In this document: positions 1 to 5,254 of the stretch, piece after piece
Layout of the letters: each line of letters begins with the position of its first letter
How positions within the stretch are numbered: the first letter of the stretch is position 1
Source: Alphaproteobacteria bacterium
Lineage (GTDB): Bacteria; Pseudomonadota; Alphaproteobacteria; JAGOMX01
Assembly (NCBI GenBank): GCA_016742295.1
Contig: JACVCA010000103.1
Location: 1-5,519 of the forward strand
Length of the DNA: 5,519 nucleotides
Direction of reading: 5' to 3'
The notes under the pieces: generated by a model
The model's input: the letters and a program-made list of their open reading frames with translations, nothing else
What the model was told of the DNA's origin: nothing
The model's database searches: none
Program-made: the position numbers and the translations under genes

Positions 1-2
1 CA

Positions 3-344
3 GCTAATGTTGTAGCCCTTCCTAATGACTGGTATGATACTATCTTTAAAGCCGCATCAAATTCTGGAGGTAGTATTGAAAAAATAGGCCAGGCAGTTGG
101 TGAAAAATTTGGAGGGGCGCTGGATAACGTTTCCTCTGTCGTTCCAGAGCCTAGAGTTCAAGCAATAATGAAAGCTGCTGCACTTGCTACCCAAGGCGTA
201 GGAGTCGCTACAGAAGCTATAGGTAGTCTTGTAGGCATAGTTGGGTCAGTTATACGCGCAAGTAGCTGTAAGAATATGTCTTTTATAGCAACTAAGACTA
301 CAGATGATGATTATACTGTCTCATTATTAACACGGCAACAGTAA
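3..344 (+). CDS. 3' end of an unrecognised protein gene (partial)
   Basis: An open frame enters from the left edge and runs for 113 codons to TAA at 342-344. No start codon is needed because the gene begins outside the window. I do not recognise the family. The visible part is rich in Ala, Gly, Val and Ser. It has a hydrophobic, glycine-containing stretch at visible residues 72-84 (EAIGSLVGIVGSVI region), which could be a short membrane or amphipathic segment. A polar tail follows, with one Cys, an Asp triplet and the C-terminus LLTRQQ. The codon choice looks natural for this A+T-rich genome, and the frame stays open with sensible amino-acid composition, which supports a real gene. It is convergent with the secF operon and is followed 40 nt later by a large hairpin that could end its transcript. 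A secreted or membrane-associated role is possible but is only a guess. Confidence 0.6.
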   Translation, partial: ANVVALPNDWYDTIFKAASNSGGSIEKIGQAVGEKFGGALDNVSSVVPEPRVQAIMKAAALATQGVGVATEAIGSLVGIVGSVIRASSCKNMSFIATKTTDDDYTVSLLTRQQ

Positions 345-725
345 CTGATTTCCTTTTTAGGTAAATAAGTATTATGCTTTATTAAAACCTAAAGTATCGC
401 TAGACGCAAAATTCTTTGAATCTTAAAATCTAGCGAGACTTTAGGTTTTTACCTATTAGCCTAAACGGCAAGTATAAAATAGACAGTACCAACTGAGAGA
501 GCTGTTATGCTGAGCTTAAGGGGACTTTATGAGGACTCATGTAAAAACACCACTTTAAATAATATCTAGCTAAAATACGAGTTTCAAAAAGTTTCACTAT
601 ATAAAAAAAGTAGGCTTAAAAGAATAACAATCCTCTAATATCTTATTAATCTCTTAGGTTTTAATGGATTCAAGTTCTTACAGGAATGACGAGAGAAGAA
701 TGCCTCTTTAAAAACCTGCTAGTAT
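345..725. other. gene-free region between convergent genes
   Basis: This 381-bp A+T-rich stretch separates the unrecognised plus-strand gene from the 3' end of secF. I find no convincing coding frame on either strand. It contains the large hairpin at 384-449, a direct repeat of GTTTCA 10 bp apart (581-586 and 591-596), and a stretch around 664-700 that resembles a worn copy of a dispersed intergenic repeat. A TATAAA-like box at 473-478 has no matching -35 element, so I do not call a promoter there. Confidence 0.6.
384..449. terminator. large hairpin, probable bidirectional terminator
   Basis: Positions 384-404 pair with 429-449 over 20 of 21 positions. The outer 12 bp are AAAACCTAAAGT with its complement, then there is one A/G mismatch (396/437), then 8 bp containing CGCTAGA. 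The 24-nt loop holds a further small dyad, ATTC-ttt-GAAT (411-421). On the plus strand the right arm ends in TTTTT (446-450), and on the minus strand the arm ends in TTTT, so either direction could act as a Rho-independent terminator. It lies 40 nt after the unrecognised plus-strand gene and about 277 nt past the secF stop, and no nearer terminator for secF is evident. The stem is long and A+T-rich at its base, unlike a compact GC-rich terminator, so another role such as a stable RNA end or a relic repeat is possible. Confidence 0.6.
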
Positions 726-1655
726 TTAGGCCTTTTGTAGAGTTTTTGGACGAACCTCTTCCTCATTTCTCCTAAGCCCTAAATACAAAAGTAAAGGGGC
801 TGCCAGAAAAATGGAAGAGTAAGTTCCCATAACAATTCCGAAAAAGATAGGAAGTGTAAAGCTTGCAATAACACGCCCACCAAATAAATAAAGCGCTGCT
901 ACTGCAGTTAAAGTGGCTAGTGAGGTCATGGTGGTACGAGATAATGTATCATTGATACTGCGGTTCATTAAATCTCTTAAAGATTCTTTTTTATACTTAC
1001 GCATATTTTCGCGTATTCGATCAAAAATAACCACCGTATCATTAATTGAATAACCTGCTGTGGTTAAGATTGCAATAATTGCAGTTTCATTAAACTCAGT
1101 GCCGGTGGCAACATAGAAACCAAGAATACTAATGCAATCATGCGTAAGTGCGATAAGTGCACAAATGCCAAACTGCCATTCAAAACGGAACCAGACATAA
1201 ACCACAATCCCCAGCAATGAAAAGATTATCGCTAAAAGTGCATTACGTTTTAAATCTTCACTAACCTTAGGTCCCACCGTTTCCACTCGCCTGTAACTTA
1301 CATTAGTCCCCAAAGCTGCCTTCACTTTTTCCAAAGCTACCATTTGTGCCTTTTCTGTACCGGGTTGGCGTTCAATCCGAATTAAAACGTCTCGGTCACT
1401 CCCAAACCCTTGCAAGGAAATTTCACCCAATTTTAATGAAGATAATTTTGTCCTTAATGAATTGATGTCTGCAGGTTGTTCTGTCCGGATTTCAACCAGT
1501 AACCCGCCTTTAAAATCAACTCCATAATTAATGCCATAGAAGCAAAAACCAACCAGAGAAGCAAGAGAGATTAAGCCCGAGACAATGAAGGTTACATAAC
1601 GTTGCCTTACAAAATCAATTGTTGTATGTGTTGGCACTAATCTGAGTAAAGCCAT
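726..1655 (-). CDS. secF: protein translocase subunit SecF
   Basis: SecF partners SecD in the inner membrane to use the proton-motive force in the late steps of Sec-dependent protein export. The 309-residue product has the expected order. A first membrane helix is at about 20-40, then the GVDFKGG motif (45-51), a periplasmic domain to about 135, and five more helices between about 138 and 290. The family signature GYSINDTVVIFDRIREN lies at 201-217. It carries the conserved Asp206 and Arg213, and the SRTTMTS block follows at 239-245. Length is normal for a stand-alone SecF. The start is supported by the family-typical opening MALLRLVP. The ribosome site is weak (a GCGAGAAA stretch about 7 nt upstream). 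It is the last gene of yajC-secD-secF, 63 nt after secD. The tail after residue 295 is short and charged. Confidence 0.97.
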   Translation of the reverse strand: MALLRLVPTHTTIDFVRQRYVTFIVSGLISLASLVGFCFYGINYGVDFKGGLLVEIRTEQPADINSLRTKLSSLKLGEISLQGFGSDRDVLIRIERQPGTEKAQMVALEKVKAALGTNVSYRRVETVGPKVSEDLKRNALLAIIFSLLGIVVYVWFRFEWQFGICALIALTHDCISILGFYVATGTEFNETAIIAILTTAGYSINDTVVIFDRIRENMRKYKKESLRDLMNRSINDTLSRTTMTSLATLTAVAALYLFGGRVIASFTLPIFFGIVMGTYSSIFLAAPLLLYLGLRRNEEEVRPKTLQKA

Positions 1656-1696
1656 TCGTGTTTCTCGCTAAATATATAAGTTCATATCTACATCGT

Positions 1697-1706
1697 GCCC
1701 TAGGGC
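1697..1706. repeat. 10-bp perfect palindrome in the secD-secF spacer
   Basis: GCCCTAGGGC reads the same on both strands and sits in the 63-nt gap between secD and secF. It is the most GC-rich spot in an otherwise A+T-rich spacer. It has no loop, so it cannot form a simple hairpin in RNA without opening its centre. Its role is unknown and it may be chance. Confidence 0.5.
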
Positions 1707-1718
1707 GTATCATCATCT

Positions 1719-3266
1719 CTAAATCGGCAATGTTTTCGGCCGCTTCCACTGAAACCAAAAGTCTACCATTAAGCGTGTTAATGAAATAGCTGTAAACATT
1801 GAAATCAAAATTCCCATAGATAAGGTCACGGCAAACCCACGGATGGGGCCTGAGCCAAAAATATATAAAAATGCTGCTCCTATCAAGGTTGTAAGATTGG
1901 AATCAATAATCGTTGCCATAGCTTGGGTATACCCCAAATCAATTGCAGCTATCACTGCTCGACCATTGCGCAGCTCTTCTTTAATACGTTCATTGATTAA
2001 TACGTTTGCATCCACAGCCATACCAATGGTGAGAGCAATACCAGCAATACCTGGTAAGGTTAACGTTACGCCAAGAATTGACATCCCGGCAAGTAGAAGA
2101 ATGATATTAAAAATAACTGCGATATTCGCTAAAATTCCGAAAAATGAATAAAAGAGCAACATGAACACTGTAACAGCTAAGATAGCCAGTAATGTCGCAT
2201 TGGTACCTTGTGTAATCGAATCTGCTCCCAAACCTGGGCCTACCGTACGCTCTTCAAGTACATTTAAGGGGGCTGGTAAAGCTCCTGCACGCATTAAGAC
2301 TGAAAGATCACTGGTTTGCTTAGAGGTAAATCTACCCGTGATAACACCTTGACCTCCCGGAATTACGCCTTGAATTACCGGAGCACTCAAAACCTTATTA
2401 TCCAACACAATTGCCAATTGTTTATGGATATTCTCGCGAGTTATTGTACTGAATTTCCTGCCGCCTAAAGCATCAAATTTAAAGCTAACGGAAGGCTGAT
2501 TGTACTGATCAAAGGTGGGCTGTGCATCAACTAGACTTTCACCGCTTAAAAGAATTTGCCTGCTGACGATATATCCATTACTTCCTTCGCCAGCTAACTT
2601 TTCATAACCCGGTGGAACCCGGCCTTCCATAACAAGGCTTTCCGACTGAGGATGGACCAACCTAAAAGATAACTTTGCAGTTTTACCTAATAATTGCCGT
2701 AACCGTGCAGGATCTTCTATACCGGGAAATTGAACAAGAATACGATCTTCACCTTGCTGTTGAATATTAGGCTCTGCTGTTCCATATTCATTGATCCTGC
2801 GTCCAATAATTTCAATTGATTGCTGAATCATACTGCGTTTGCGAGCAAGTTTGGTAGCTTCAGTTAAGGTCAGATAAACCTCTCCATCTTTAGCATTAAA
2901 CTCAATATCAGGATTTTGAGACGTTAGCATCACTCGCACTTGATCTAATTGTTCGGGATTGCGCAACTTAAAAGTAACAGCACCTTGCTTGACCGCTAAG
3001 CCGCTATATCCGATTCGCTCTTGACGCATATTCATGCGCGCTGCATCCAAGACGGCATGAAGTTGATCCCGTAACCCTGCAGCGACATCAACTTCAAGTA
3101 AGAGCGATGATCCACCTTGTAAATCCAAACCAAGGTTAACCGGTTTCATCCATGAGGGTATCTGCTCCAAACCTTCTTTGTTCATTATGTTTGGTATCAT
3201 AAATACAATCCCCAACAGACATGTTGCAAGGATTACAAGAAATTTCCACTTTGAGGTTTGAGGCAT
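1719..3266 (-). CDS. secD: protein translocase subunit SecD
   Basis: SecD is the large membrane subunit of the SecDF-YajC complex, which binds emerging substrate on the periplasmic side and couples proton flow to its release from SecYEG. The 515-residue product has one N-terminal helix (about 8-26), the motif GLDLQGG (46-52) and a large periplasmic region. The latter includes the conserved block from about 240 to 350 (FDALGG, AIVLDNKVLSAPVI, GRFT, LRAGALPAP, TVGPGLG). Five C-terminal helices lie between about 357 and 500. The proton-relay signature MAVDANVLINERI is at 416-428, with Asp419 the expected key residue. Length suits the short, alphaproteobacterial-like form, without the longer periplasmic insert of enterobacterial SecD. 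The ATG lies 17 nt after the yajC stop with no clear Shine-Dalgarno, which suggests translational coupling to yajC. Confidence 0.97.
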   Translation of the reverse strand: MPQTSKWKFLVILATCLLGIVFMIPNIMNKEGLEQIPSWMKPVNLGLDLQGGSSLLLEVDVAAGLRDQLHAVLDAARMNMRQERIGYSGLAVKQGAVTFKLRNPEQLDQVRVMLTSQNPDIEFNAKDGEVYLTLTEATKLARKRSMIQQSIEIIGRRINEYGTAEPNIQQQGEDRILVQFPGIEDPARLRQLLGKTAKLSFRLVHPQSESLVMEGRVPPGYEKLAGEGSNGYIVSRQILLSGESLVDAQPTFDQYNQPSVSFKFDALGGRKFSTITRENIHKQLAIVLDNKVLSAPVIQGVIPGGQGVITGRFTSKQTSDLSVLMRAGALPAPLNVLEERTVGPGLGADSITQGTNATLLAILAVTVFMLLFYSFFGILANIAVIFNIILLLAGMSILGVTLTLPGIAGIALTIGMAVDANVLINERIKEELRNGRAVIAAIDLGYTQAMATIIDSNLTTLIGAAFLYIFGSGPIRGFAVTLSMGILISMFTAISLTRLMVDFWFQWKRPKTLPI

Positions 3267-3283
3267 GATTTAAATGACCAGTG

Positions 3284-3790
3284 TTATACTTTTTTAGGTG
3301 CAGCCTTTTTAACAGGTGCCACGGTTTTTTTAATAGAAGATACGGATTTTTTTACTGATGCTACAGGTTTCTTTTTGACAGGTACCAACTTTTTCTTCAC
3401 AGAAACTTTAGAAGGTTCAGGGGAACCTCTAACAGACCCCTGAGATGCTTGAGATGCTTGAGATGCTTGAGATTTGGGTGTCAAGTTTTCGGTAATCATT
3501 CCACGGATAAGACGGACTTGCACCTTGTCAGCAATTTCCAACAAGATTTCACTGTCACTTACAACTTTAACAACTGTTCCGATAATACCACCTGCAGTTA
3601 CAACTTGATCTCCTCGAGAAATAGCATTTAGCATATCACGTTGAGCTTGCATCTTTTTTTGCTGCGGCCGGATCATAAAGAAATAAAACGCTACAAAAAT
3701 GAAAATTAAGGGCATAAGACTCATATAATCAAAACCGCCTAACATTCCACCGGTAGATTGAGCTTGGGCAGGTGAGATTAAATTGAACAT
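3284..3790 (-). CDS. yajC: Sec translocon accessory protein YajC with long basic tail
   Basis: YajC is a small single-pass inner-membrane protein that associates with SecD and SecF. This one has a short N-terminal segment (ISPAQAQ), one helix at about 22-40 and the hallmark RPQQKK (41-46). The conserved cytoplasmic domain follows, with RGDQVVTAGGIIGTV at 59-73, ending near residue 103. The total of 168 residues is well above the roughly 110 usual for the family. The excess is a C-terminal tail: SQA repeats (107-117), then about 40 residues of repeated VKK/IKK units separated by Val, Pro, Ser and Ala. The tail resembles the low-complexity basic tails of histone H1-like proteins in composition only. 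The start has a strong AAGGAG site 6 nt upstream. It is the first gene of the secDF operon and sits behind a likely promoter. Confidence 0.95.
   Translation of the reverse strand: MFNLISPAQAQSTGGMLGGFDYMSLMPLIFIFVAFYFFMIRPQQKKMQAQRDMLNAISRGDQVVTAGGIIGTVVKVVSDSEILLEIADKVQVRLIRGMITENLTPKSQASQASQASQGSVRGSPEPSKVSVKKKLVPVKKKPVASVKKSVSSIKKTVAPVKKAAPKKV
3441..3475. repeat. 9-bp in-frame tandem repeat inside yajC
   Basis: The unit TGAGATGCT occurs three times in perfect tandem (3441-3449, 3450-3458, 3459-3467), followed by a partial fourth copy, TGAGATTT. On the coding (minus) strand it encodes the tripeptide Gln-Ala-Ser. As the unit is a multiple of three, gain or loss of copies would lengthen or shorten the YajC tail without a frameshift. 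Confidence 0.9.
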
Positions 3791-3796
3791 TTTTGG

Positions 3797-3802
3797 CTCC
3801 TT
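3797..3802 (-). promoter_or_regulatory. ribosome binding site of yajC
   Basis: AAGGAG on the minus strand lies 6 nt before the yajC ATG. It is the strongest Shine-Dalgarno match in the window and fixes the yajC start. By contrast secD and secF have poor sites, so yajC may be the main entry point for ribosomes on this operon. Confidence 0.85.
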
Positions 3803-3876
3803 TTAGAATTTATTAAAAAAAGATCTGTAAACACTAGCCTGACTTGGCTGAAAACGCAAACCTTCTGTATAGGACA

Positions 3877-3905
3877 GTTATAACGTGCTCCCATTAAACA
3901 TGCAA
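3877..3905 (-). promoter_or_regulatory. predicted promoter of the yajC-secD-secF operon
   Basis: Read on the minus strand, TTGCAT (3900-3905) and TATAAC (3877-3882) are separated by exactly 17 bp and match the sigma-70 consensus well. Transcription would start near 3870 and leave a leader of about 80 nt before yajC. The leader holds a weak stem of AGCC (3836-3839) with GGCT (3846-3849) and an A/T-rich stretch before the ribosome site. No terminator is evident between the tRNA gene and yajC, so some read-through from the tRNA promoter is also possible. Confidence 0.55.
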
Positions 3906-3943
3906 GACCCTGCAAAGAACTGTAAAAACAAATTAAATGATAT

Positions 3944-4020
3944 TGGTGCGCCCTGTAGGATTCGAACCTACGACACCCGGCTTAGAAGGCCGGTGCTCTA
4001 TCCAACTGAGCTAAGGGCGC
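3944..4020 (-). tRNA. tRNA-Arg, anticodon UCU
   Basis: The minus strand folds into a full cloverleaf. The 7-bp acceptor stem is GCGCCCT with AGGGCGC (4020-4014 and 3954-3948). The D arm is GCTC/GAGC, and the anticodon stem CCGGC/GCCGG encloses the loop CTTCTAA. The T arm is GTAGG/CCTAC with the loop TTCGAAT. The anticodon TCT (3984-3986) reads AGA and AGG arginine codons. The discriminator base is A (3947) and the 3' CCA is encoded (3944-3946), giving 77 nt in all. In this A+T-rich genome AGA should be a commonly used codon. The gene lies about 150 bp upstream of yajC on the same strand, a place where many proteobacteria have tgt. Confidence 0.97.
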
Positions 4021-4037
4021 TTAAGATCCTTAAGTCA

Positions 4038-4075
4038 AATGAGAGCTTAATGATACTCTTAAGGTCCCTCTCATT
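4038..4075. repeat. interrupted inverted repeat upstream of tRNA-Arg
   Basis: AATGAGAG (4038-4045) pairs with CTCTCATT (4068-4075). Inside it CTTAA (4046-4050) pairs with TTAAG (4059-4063), with an 8-nt loop and a one-sided GTCC bulge (4064-4067), giving 13 paired positions in all. It lies 18 bp before the mature tRNA 5' end. If transcription starts near 4082 this structure would be in the precursor leader. A role in processing is only a guess. Confidence 0.55.
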
Positions 4076-4088
4076 AAATACCCTTAAT

Positions 4089-4117
4089 TTAATACTCTTA
4101 GCTTGAATTTTTAGCAA
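4089..4117 (-). promoter_or_regulatory. possible promoter of tRNA-Arg
   Basis: On the minus strand TTGCTA (4112-4117) and TATTAA (4089-4094) are 17 bp apart, which would start transcription near 4082 and give a leader of about 60 nt. The region is so A+T-rich that box-like matches are expected by chance. An alternative -10, TATCAT, lies closer to the gene. Confidence 0.35.
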
Positions 4118-4249
4118 TAGACTTTTCCAGTTTACGCAAGGGTTAAACATATTTCTAGATTTCTGCAAAACAAAGTAATATAAATGCAAGTAAATCTACT
4201 TTAAAAATTCTCGCAAACACGCTAGCTGAAAAATGTACTAAATATAGAC

Positions 4250-4262
4250 TGTAATTATTACA
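4250..4262. promoter_or_regulatory. possible LysR-type recognition site (distal)
   Basis: TGTAA-TTA-TTACA is a perfect dyad of the T-N11-A form typical of LysR-type regulator sites. Its centre (4256) lies about 69 bp before the predicted start of transcription, where the distal recognition site of this family usually lies. That it is bound by the neighbouring regulator is inferred. Confidence 0.45.
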
Positions 4263-4289
4263 CTGAAATACTATCTAATAATATTTTGG

Positions 4290-4318
4290 TTGACAATTTT
4301 TGTCAGAAATTGTGATAT
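4290..4318 (+). promoter_or_regulatory. predicted promoter of the lysR-transporter operon
   Basis: A perfect -35 box TTGACA (4290-4295) is followed 17 bp later by a poor -10 box TGATAT (4313-4318). Transcription would start near 4325, leaving a leader of only about 15 nt. A strong -35 with a weak -10 is compatible with a promoter that depends on an activator. Confidence 0.5.
4293..4313. promoter_or_regulatory. possible LysR-type activation site (proximal), overlapping dyads
   Basis: ACAATTT (4293-4299) and AAATTGT (4307-4313) form a perfect inverted repeat with a 7-bp centre, holding a T-N11-A core (T4297 to A4309). A second dyad, TGACAA-TTT-TTGTCA (4291-4305), overlaps it and includes most of the -35 box. 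A regulator bound here would cover the promoter, which fits autoregulation. Confidence 0.45.
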
Positions 4319-4330
4319 GTGTAGAAATGC

Positions 4331-4335
4331 GAGGA
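4331..4335 (+). promoter_or_regulatory. ribosome binding site that decides the TTG start
   Basis: GAGGA ends 4 nt before the TTG at 4340. The nearby ATG at 4327 is in another frame that stops after about 20 codons. An in-frame stop (TAG, 4322-4324) lies just upstream of the TTG, so the TTG is the only start that keeps the whole DNA-binding domain. Confidence 0.7.
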
Positions 4336-4339
4336 TACA

Positions 4340-5254
4340 TTGCGAATCAAGTCTTTAAAAACACTCTTATTTTTGGCAAAAAACCAGTGTGATTTCAAGA
4401 GCCATATTATTCTAGGGATACCCCGTTCAACAATGTGGGCTCATGTGACTGAACTTGAAAATGAAACCGGTTTAAAACTCATCAATCGCAGGAAGCAACT
4501 TTCTAGTTTTACCAAAGAGGGACTAGACTTCATTCCCTTTGCCCAAAAAATTCATGATACTTATGAAGAAGCTCTTAATACTGCTAAACAACCCGAAGAA
4601 CGAGAAGCAGAAGGCGAAATTCTTATAGCAACAACTCAAGCTATGGGAGTAACCTGGCTTGTACCAAGTATTAAAGAATTTAACTTTTTATATCCCCGTT
4701 TAAGGGTAAATATTGTTGCAGATGATGCAATTTCCAAACAACTCGAATTATCTGCTGACATTTTGCTACGCCCGCTCGGCAATTCAGTGGAAGCAAAAAA
4801 GCTTTGGCACATCACTTATCATCATGGTCTTTTTGCAAGCGAGGAATATCTAGATAAAGCAGGTACTCCCAAAAAACCTGAGGATCTTTTGAATCATTGC
4901 ATTATGGGGTATGGCGAATATGAATATACTTACTTTGGAGATATTAATTGGCATTTAAGTGGTAAATGGAAGCTGCCCAAACTTAACCCTACGCTTACGA
5001 TCAATTCTACAACCTCTTTGTTTATGGGGGCAAAAGAAGGGATAGGGATTTGCTCATCAACCATTGAATCAAATAAAATTTATAATAAAAGGTTAATCCG
5101 CGTACTTCCTAACATTGATGGACCTATAGTCAAAACATTTTTTGCAATGAAAACTGAAGTTAATCAGATAAAAATGAAAAATATTCTAATTTTTAAAAAT
5201 TTCATTGAAGAATACATTGCACAGATGGGAATGAAGATTGAAAATGAAGCCTAA
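4340..5254 (+). CDS. LysR-family transcriptional regulator
   Basis: The 304-residue product has the normal length and layout of LysR-type regulators. The N-terminal winged helix-turn-helix (about 1-60) keeps the pattern LKTLLFLAK, then IPRSTMWAHVTELENETGLKLINRRK, then FTKEG. A linker helix runs to about 90. The effector-binding domain, of periplasmic-binding-protein fold, begins at GEILIATTQ (92-100). Inside it ADILLRPL matches the usual ADVAIR-type motif, and AKEGIGICSS matches the A-x-x-GxGI motif near the second lobe. The turn region (residues 15-30) is divergent: the usual gSFt-x-AA is replaced by CDFKSHIIL, so the DNA contacts may be unusual. Translation begins at TTG. The gene overlaps the following transporter start by 11 nt, which suggests that it controls this operon in response to the transported solute, whose identity cannot be told. 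Confidence 0.9.
   Translation: MRIKSLKTLLFLAKNQCDFKSHIILGIPRSTMWAHVTELENETGLKLINRRKQLSSFTKEGLDFIPFAQKIHDTYEEALNTAKQPEEREAEGEILIATTQAMGVTWLVPSIKEFNFLYPRLRVNIVADDAISKQLELSADILLRPLGNSVEAKKLWHITYHHGLFASEEYLDKAGTPKKPEDLLNHCIMGYGEYEYTYFGDINWHLSGKWKLPKLNPTLTINSTTSLFMGAKEGIGICSSTIESNKIYNKRLIRVLPNIDGPIVKTFFAMKTEVNQIKMKNILIFKNFIEEYIAQMGMKIENEA

Larger units (their letters stand above)
4021..4339. other. intergenic control region between tRNA-Arg and the lysR gene
   Basis: This A+T-rich gap lies between divergently transcribed genes. The left part (4021-4120) would be the tRNA leader and promoter. It is full of CTTAAG/TTAAT-type short repeats, including ATACTCTTA twice (4053-4061 and 4092-4100). The middle (4120-4240) shows nothing I can assign. 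The right part (4250-4339) carries two dyads and a promoter for the regulator gene. I see no real coding frame. Confidence 0.6.

Noticed and set aside
507..569. A 20-codon plus-strand frame after GAGAGAG (MLSLRGLYEDSCKN...)
   Set aside because: The purine run gives a passable ribosome site and a TATAAA box lies upstream, but the frame is too short, lacks a -35 element and shows no recognisable feature.
1843..2352. Two plus-strand open frames opposite secD
   Set aside because: Both lie entirely within the clearly conserved secD reading frame and look like antisense shadows.
3258..3631. Two plus-strand open frames opposite yajC
   Set aside because: They are antisense to the conserved YajC protein. 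The Phe/Thr-rich peptide at 3258-3443 is just the complement of the lysine-rich tail codons.
3836..3849. Small stem AGCC/GGCT before yajC as a terminator of the tRNA transcript
   Set aside because: It has only four base pairs, and the T-run on the minus strand lies more than ten nt away, so it would not work as a standard terminator.
3944..4020. tRNA-Arg as an integration site for a mobile element
   Set aside because: No integrase gene, no repeated copy of the tRNA 3' end and no foreign-looking genes lie next to it. The downstream neighbour is the housekeeping Sec operon.
3885..4106. Plus-strand open frame of 73 codons
   Set aside because: It reads through the tRNA gene on the opposite strand. 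The stretch CRIRTYDTRLRRPVLYPTELR is the familiar false peptide made by antisense tRNA sequence.
3998..4189. Minus-strand open frame of 63 codons
   Set aside because: It runs into the 5' part of the tRNA-Arg gene, has no ribosome site that I can see, and its composition looks like translated A+T-rich spacer.
4327..4392. ATG at 4327 as the start of the regulator
   Set aside because: It is in a different frame from the LysR protein and stops after about 20 codons. The TTG at 4340 with GAGGA upstream fits instead.
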